DNA of 64,000 bases from Allomuricauda sp. CP2A (GTDB lineage: Bacteria > Bacteroidota > Bacteroidia > Flavobacteriales > Flavobacteriaceae). The DNA is taken from assembly GCF_001683915.1 (NCBI RefSeq), contig NZ_LXTT01000088.1:1-64000 (forward strand), written 5' to 3'. The notes beneath the pieces were generated by a model. That model did no database searches and was not told the origin of the DNA. It was given only the letters and a program-made list of their open reading frames with translations. This document shows, one piece after another, positions 60,856 through 64,000 of the stretch (its first letter is position 1; every line of letters begins with the position of its first letter). The translations under genes were made by a program, and so were the position numbers.

Positions 60856-61059
60856 TGGATATTTCAATGCGTTGAACAATTGCTAACGAATGGTAGTTCA
60901 CAAATTTCAAACCACAGGTATTTAATTGATTTGAAATGCAATAATTTGACCTGAATTTTATGAAGTATCTATTATTGAAATGCATCTGCATGGCAATTGG
61001 TAGTTTTCATCCTGTTTCCCTATCTTAGAAGGATTAACGCTAATTCAAAATCCAACCGT
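60856..61059. other. Intergenic region upstream of the amidohydrolase gene
   Basis: About 204 AT-rich bases. TATCTTAG at 61021-61028 (7 of 8 to TAnnTTTG), 31 bases before the start at 61060, is a possible promoter. No gene is evident. Confidence 0.3.
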
Positions 61060-62652
61060 ATGAAAACTGTCAAGACCCTGTTGTCCGGGGTGGTACTTCT
61101 TTGCTGTGTTGCCACCGCAACCGCCCAAAAAAAATACTCCAAAAGACAAATAGAAAAATTAAAGACCGAGGTCGCCCAAATCGTAGAGGACCATAAAAAA
61201 CAGTCCCAAGTGATGGTGGACAAGATTTTTAGCTTTGCTGAACTCGGTTTCCAAGAGGTGGAGAGCTCCAAATATCTCACAGGCATTCTCGAAGAGAATG
61301 GCTTTGCCATAGAGCATTCCATTTCGGGGATTCCCACCGCTTGGTTTGCCACGTGGACTAATGGCGATGGTCCCGTAATTGCCTTAGGCAGCGATGTGGA
61401 CTGTATTCCCAAAGCATCACAATATCCCGGCGTGGCCTATCACAAGCCCATTGTGGAAGGTGCTCCCGGCCATGGTGAAGGCCACAACTCCGGAATTCCA
61501 TTGAACATTACATCGGCACTGGCCGTGAAAGAAATCATGGAACGCGAAAACATTGGCGGCACCTTGATTCTTTGGCCCGGAATCGCAGAGGAATTGGTGG
61601 CTGCCAAAGCATGGTATGTGCGTGATGGTCTTTTTGATGACATTGATATGTGCATTTTTACCCACGTAGGAAACAATTTTGGAGTTTCTTGGGGCCCCAC
61701 CCGAGGTACCGGATTAATTTCAGTGGAGTATCTTTTTGAAGGGGAAGCCGCACACTCTGCCGGTGCACCTTGGCGTGGACGAAGTGCCTTGGATGCCGCC
61801 GAGTTGATGAACATTGGCTGGAACTATAAACGGGAACATTTGCACCCTTTAAAACGATCTCACTCCATTTTTACGGATGCTGGTGACCAGCCCAATGTGG
61901 TACCTTCCAAAGCAGCTATTTGGTTCTATTTTAGGGATATAAAATATGAAGGCATTATGGAGATGTACGAAGAGGCGAACGATATTGCCAAAGGTGCTGC
62001 TTTGATGACGGGAACCAAAATGACGTCTCGGGTTTTGGGAACGGCTTGGCCCAGACACTACAACAAAGTAATTGCCGAGACCATGTATGAAAACATTAAG
62101 GAAGTTGGGTTGCCCACCTGGTCCGAAGCAGACCAAGAGTTGGCCATGGCCGTTCAAACTGAGGTCGGTTCCGATGAGATTGAGGGCTTGCCCACCGAGA
62201 TATCTGAATTGGGTCTTCCGGTTCTAGAGCCTGTAAGTGGTGGTTCTGATGATATTGGGGACATTTCCTGGAAGGTTCCAACCGTTACGATGCGTTTTCC
62301 CTCCAACATTCCCGGCCTGCAAGGGCACCATTGGAGCAATGCCATAGCCATGGCCACACCCATTGCACATAAAGGCGTAACGGCAGGGGCAAAAGCGGAA
62401 GCGATGACTTTGTTGGACTTTTTGTTGAAACCTGAATTGCTAAAAGGGGCTTGGGATTATTTCAACAATGAACAGAGCAAGGAGACCAAGTATCGGCCCA
62501 TGATTGCTGCGGACGATATGCCCCCAATTTATTTAAACAAGGACAAGCAGGATACGTTCCGAAGTGAATTGGAGCAGTATTACTACGACGAGACTAAATA
62601 CGATACGTACTTGGAGCAATTGGGAATTGAGTATCCTACGGTGAAGGAGTAA
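61060..62652 (+). CDS. M20 family amidohydrolase, AbgB-like, secreted
   Basis: From the Met at 61060 this is a 530-residue protein with a signal peptide (MKTVKTLLSGVVLLCCVATA). A Met at 60997 would add 21 unrelated residues. It matches the p-aminobenzoyl-glutamate hydrolase B/aminoacylase subgroup of M20: GSDVDCIPKASQ, GEGHNSGIP and LWPGIAEE (metal ligands), VEYLFEGEAAHSAGAPWRGR and GSDDIGDISWKVPTVTM. It cleaves N-acyl amino acids or peptides outside the cytoplasm. It is a single gene followed by a repeat pair. Confidence 0.9.
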   Translation: MKTVKTLLSGVVLLCCVATATAQKKYSKRQIEKLKTEVAQIVEDHKKQSQVMVDKIFSFAELGFQEVESSKYLTGILEENGFAIEHSISGIPTAWFATWTNGDGPVIALGSDVDCIPKASQYPGVAYHKPIVEGAPGHGEGHNSGIPLNITSALAVKEIMERENIGGTLILWPGIAEELVAAKAWYVRDGLFDDIDMCIFTHVGNNFGVSWGPTRGTGLISVEYLFEGEAAHSAGAPWRGRSALDAAELMNIGWNYKREHLHPLKRSHSIFTDAGDQPNVVPSKAAIWFYFRDIKYEGIMEMYEEANDIAKGAALMTGTKMTSRVLGTAWPRHYNKVIAETMYENIKEVGLPTWSEADQELAMAVQTEVGSDEIEGLPTEISELGLPVLEPVSGGSDDIGDISWKVPTVTMRFPSNIPGLQGHHWSNAIAMATPIAHKGVTAGAKAEAMTLLDFLLKPELLKGAWDYFNNEQSKETKYRPMIAADDMPPIYLNKDKQDTFRSELEQYYYDETKYDTYLEQLGIEYPTVKE

Positions 62653-62665
62653 AAGTAAAGTGAAT

Positions 62666-62719
62666 TGTCAGTTCGAGCGCAGTCGAGAACCCTTCAAGGC
62701 ACATCTCGACTGCGCTCGA
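62666..62719. repeat. Perfect 16-bp inverted pair of the palindromic repeat
   Basis: TCGAGCGCAGTCGAGA (62673-62688) and TCTCGACTGCGCTCGA (62704-62719) are perfect inverted repeats with a 15-base loop, preceded by TGTCAGT. It lies between two convergent genes and may terminate both. Confidence 0.8.
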
Positions 62720-62727
62720 TATAGCAT

Positions 62728-63942
62728 TTAAGCGTTCTTTTTTAGCAATGCCATATAAAACCCGTCAAAGCCACTTTCTGAAGCATAGACGTTTTTCTCT
62801 TTGATGAACTCAAAATCTTGTCCCGCTTCGGATGCTAGGAATTTTTTGATCTGCTCCGTATTTTCTTGGGGTAGGATGGAACAGGTGGCGTAGACCATTT
62901 GTCCACCTTTTTTGAGCATTTTGCTGTAATTCTGAAGAATGTCCTGCTGCACGCCCATGATGCGGTCAATGAACTCAGGTTCCAGTTTCCATTTGGAGTC
63001 TGGATTTCTACGAAGCACCCCAAGACCGGAACAGGGAGCATCCAATAACAATCGGTCCGCACTGTTGTGCAATTTTTTGATGACTTTGGTGGAATCAATC
63101 ACCCTCGTCTCAAAATTGTGAACCCCGTTTCGTCGTGCTCTTATTTTGAGTTTTTTCAATTTACTCTCGTAAATATCCAACGCGATCAGTTGTCCCTTGT
63201 TTTCCATTTGCGAAGCCAAGTGGAGGGATTTGCCTCCGGCACCCGCACAGGCATCAACCACACGTTGGCCTGGTTTTACCTCTAAAAATGGGGCAACCAA
63301 TTGGGAAGAAGCGTCCTGTACCTCAAATAGTCCATCCTTGAAGGCTTGGGTGGTAAAAACGTTCTTTCGTTCCTTGAGTCGCAAAGCATCTGGGTAGCCT
63401 TCCAAGACTTCGGTTTCAATTTCGTCCTTGGCCAAAAAGGCCTGTAATTGTTCTTTTTGGATTTTGAGGGTGTTGGTGCGAAGGATTACATCGGCTTGTT
63501 GGTTGAGTGCGGCAATTTCCTTGGTCCAAAGTTCGTTTCCCAATGCTTTTTCACCCAATTCATCCATCCAATCTGGAATGGACTCTCTGAACTTTCGGAT
63601 TTTTGACAACTCATCGAACCTTCCTTTGATGCGACGTTCCGGGGTTTCTTCCAACTGTTTCCAATCCGGGAGGCGAATGCCCCGTAATACACACCAAACG
63701 GCAAACAATCGGAACAAATTTGGACGCGTGTAGGGGTCATGGACTTCAGCAATTTCAGAATAAAGCCGTTTCCAGCGAACAATATCATACGTGGTCTCGG
63801 CAATGAAAGCACGATCACGGGCACCCCAGCGTTTATCGTAACGCAACACTTTTTCAATGACCTTATCGGCATATTCCCCTTCATTGAAGATCATATTCAA
63901 GGCATCAATTACGGCAAAAACAAGGTTTCGGTGTAAACGCAT
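62728..63942 (-). CDS. RsmB-like 16S rRNA (cytosine-C5) methyltransferase
   Basis: The 404-residue protein has the NOL1/NOP2/Sun pattern: SAM motif VVDACAGAGGKSLHLAS, the motif IV with a Cys (LLDAPCSGLGVLRRNP) and motif VI with the catalytic Cys (VYATCSILPQENT). The N-terminal region (about 1-140) is longer than a bare methyltransferase and resembles an RNA-binding NusB-like part. It methylates a ribosomal RNA cytosine; which position is not certain. Its promoter carries an exact TAnnTTTG element. Confidence 0.9.
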   Translation of the reverse strand: MRLHRNLVFAVIDALNMIFNEGEYADKVIEKVLRYDKRWGARDRAFIAETTYDIVRWKRLYSEIAEVHDPYTRPNLFRLFAVWCVLRGIRLPDWKQLEETPERRIKGRFDELSKIRKFRESIPDWMDELGEKALGNELWTKEIAALNQQADVILRTNTLKIQKEQLQAFLAKDEIETEVLEGYPDALRLKERKNVFTTQAFKDGLFEVQDASSQLVAPFLEVKPGQRVVDACAGAGGKSLHLASQMENKGQLIALDIYESKLKKLKIRARRNGVHNFETRVIDSTKVIKKLHNSADRLLLDAPCSGLGVLRRNPDSKWKLEPEFIDRIMGVQQDILQNYSKMLKKGGQMVYATCSILPQENTEQIKKFLASEAGQDFEFIKEKNVYASESGFDGFYMALLKKNA

Positions 63943-63959
63943 GGTATAAAATAAGGTTG

Positions 63960-63967
63960 CAAAGGTA
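63960..63967 (-). promoter_or_regulatory. -7 promoter element of the methyltransferase gene
   Basis: Minus-strand TACCTTTG, an exact match to TAnnTTTG, 17 bases before the ATG. Confidence 0.5.
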
Positions 63968-64000
63968 TCATTTCTGCTTACTTTTACGGAAAATAAATAG

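Overview
The window looks like a chromosome segment of a Flavobacteriaceae bacterium (Bacteroidota), probably a marine genus close to Muricauda/Flagellimonas. The evidence is a PorP/SprF protein (type IX secretion), a TonB receptor paired with a DUF4249 lipoprotein, many lipoproteins with a Cys lipobox, DUF2490, DUF3500, DUF4331 and DUF4382 proteins, 2TM-domain proteins, almost no Shine-Dalgarno signals, and promoters of the Bacteroidota type (-7 element TAnnTTTG). The genus is inferred. I found no rRNA, tRNA, CRISPR array, prophage or classical insertion sequence.

Layout. 1-12.8 kb: lipoproteins and envelope proteins, including the PorP-SPOR protein, an FMN-binding PaiB homologue, DUF3500 and DUF4382 proteins, the TonB receptor/DUF4249 pair and a secreted glycoside-hydrolase-like lipoprotein. 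13-16.7 kb: a LytS-type histidine kinase with a C-terminal 2TM domain, four small 2TM proteins, and a LytTR response regulator. 16.7-29 kb: a LETM1-like protein, a DUF4331/DUF4331/TPR operon, MscS, CorA, OmpW, a MarR-GNAT fusion, an ECF sigma/anti-sigma pair, an MFS transporter, a YjdI/GNAT pair and a Cu/Zn superoxide dismutase lipoprotein. 29-43 kb: secreted degradative proteins (BNR/sortilin-like propeller, amidohydrolase, ThuA/sugar dehydrogenase/cytochrome c fusion, M1 and M28 peptidases, VOC protein). 43-47 kb: trehalose metabolism (fused OtsA-OtsB divergent from a GH15 glucoamylase/trehalase). 47-56 kb: fatty-acid beta-oxidation (MarR regulator, FadN-like dehydrogenase/hydratase, thiolase, acyl-CoA dehydrogenase, acyl-CoA synthetase). 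56-64 kb: GNAT, PurL, an AbgB-like M20 amidohydrolase and an RsmB-like methyltransferase.

The most notable points are: (i) a 33-bp palindromic repeat inserted in frame in purL, with relatives at three intergenic loci, two of them paired or nested inverted structures; (ii) the beta-oxidation operon, in which both gaps between catabolic genes hold an accessory gene (a REP-associated tyrosine transposase and a four-helix-bundle protein, the latter flanked by 17-bp inverted repeats); (iii) the array of five 2TM domains between a kinase and its regulator, interrupted by two heptanucleotide arrays; and (iv) palindromic operators at the promoters of both MarR-family genes and of the MFS gene.
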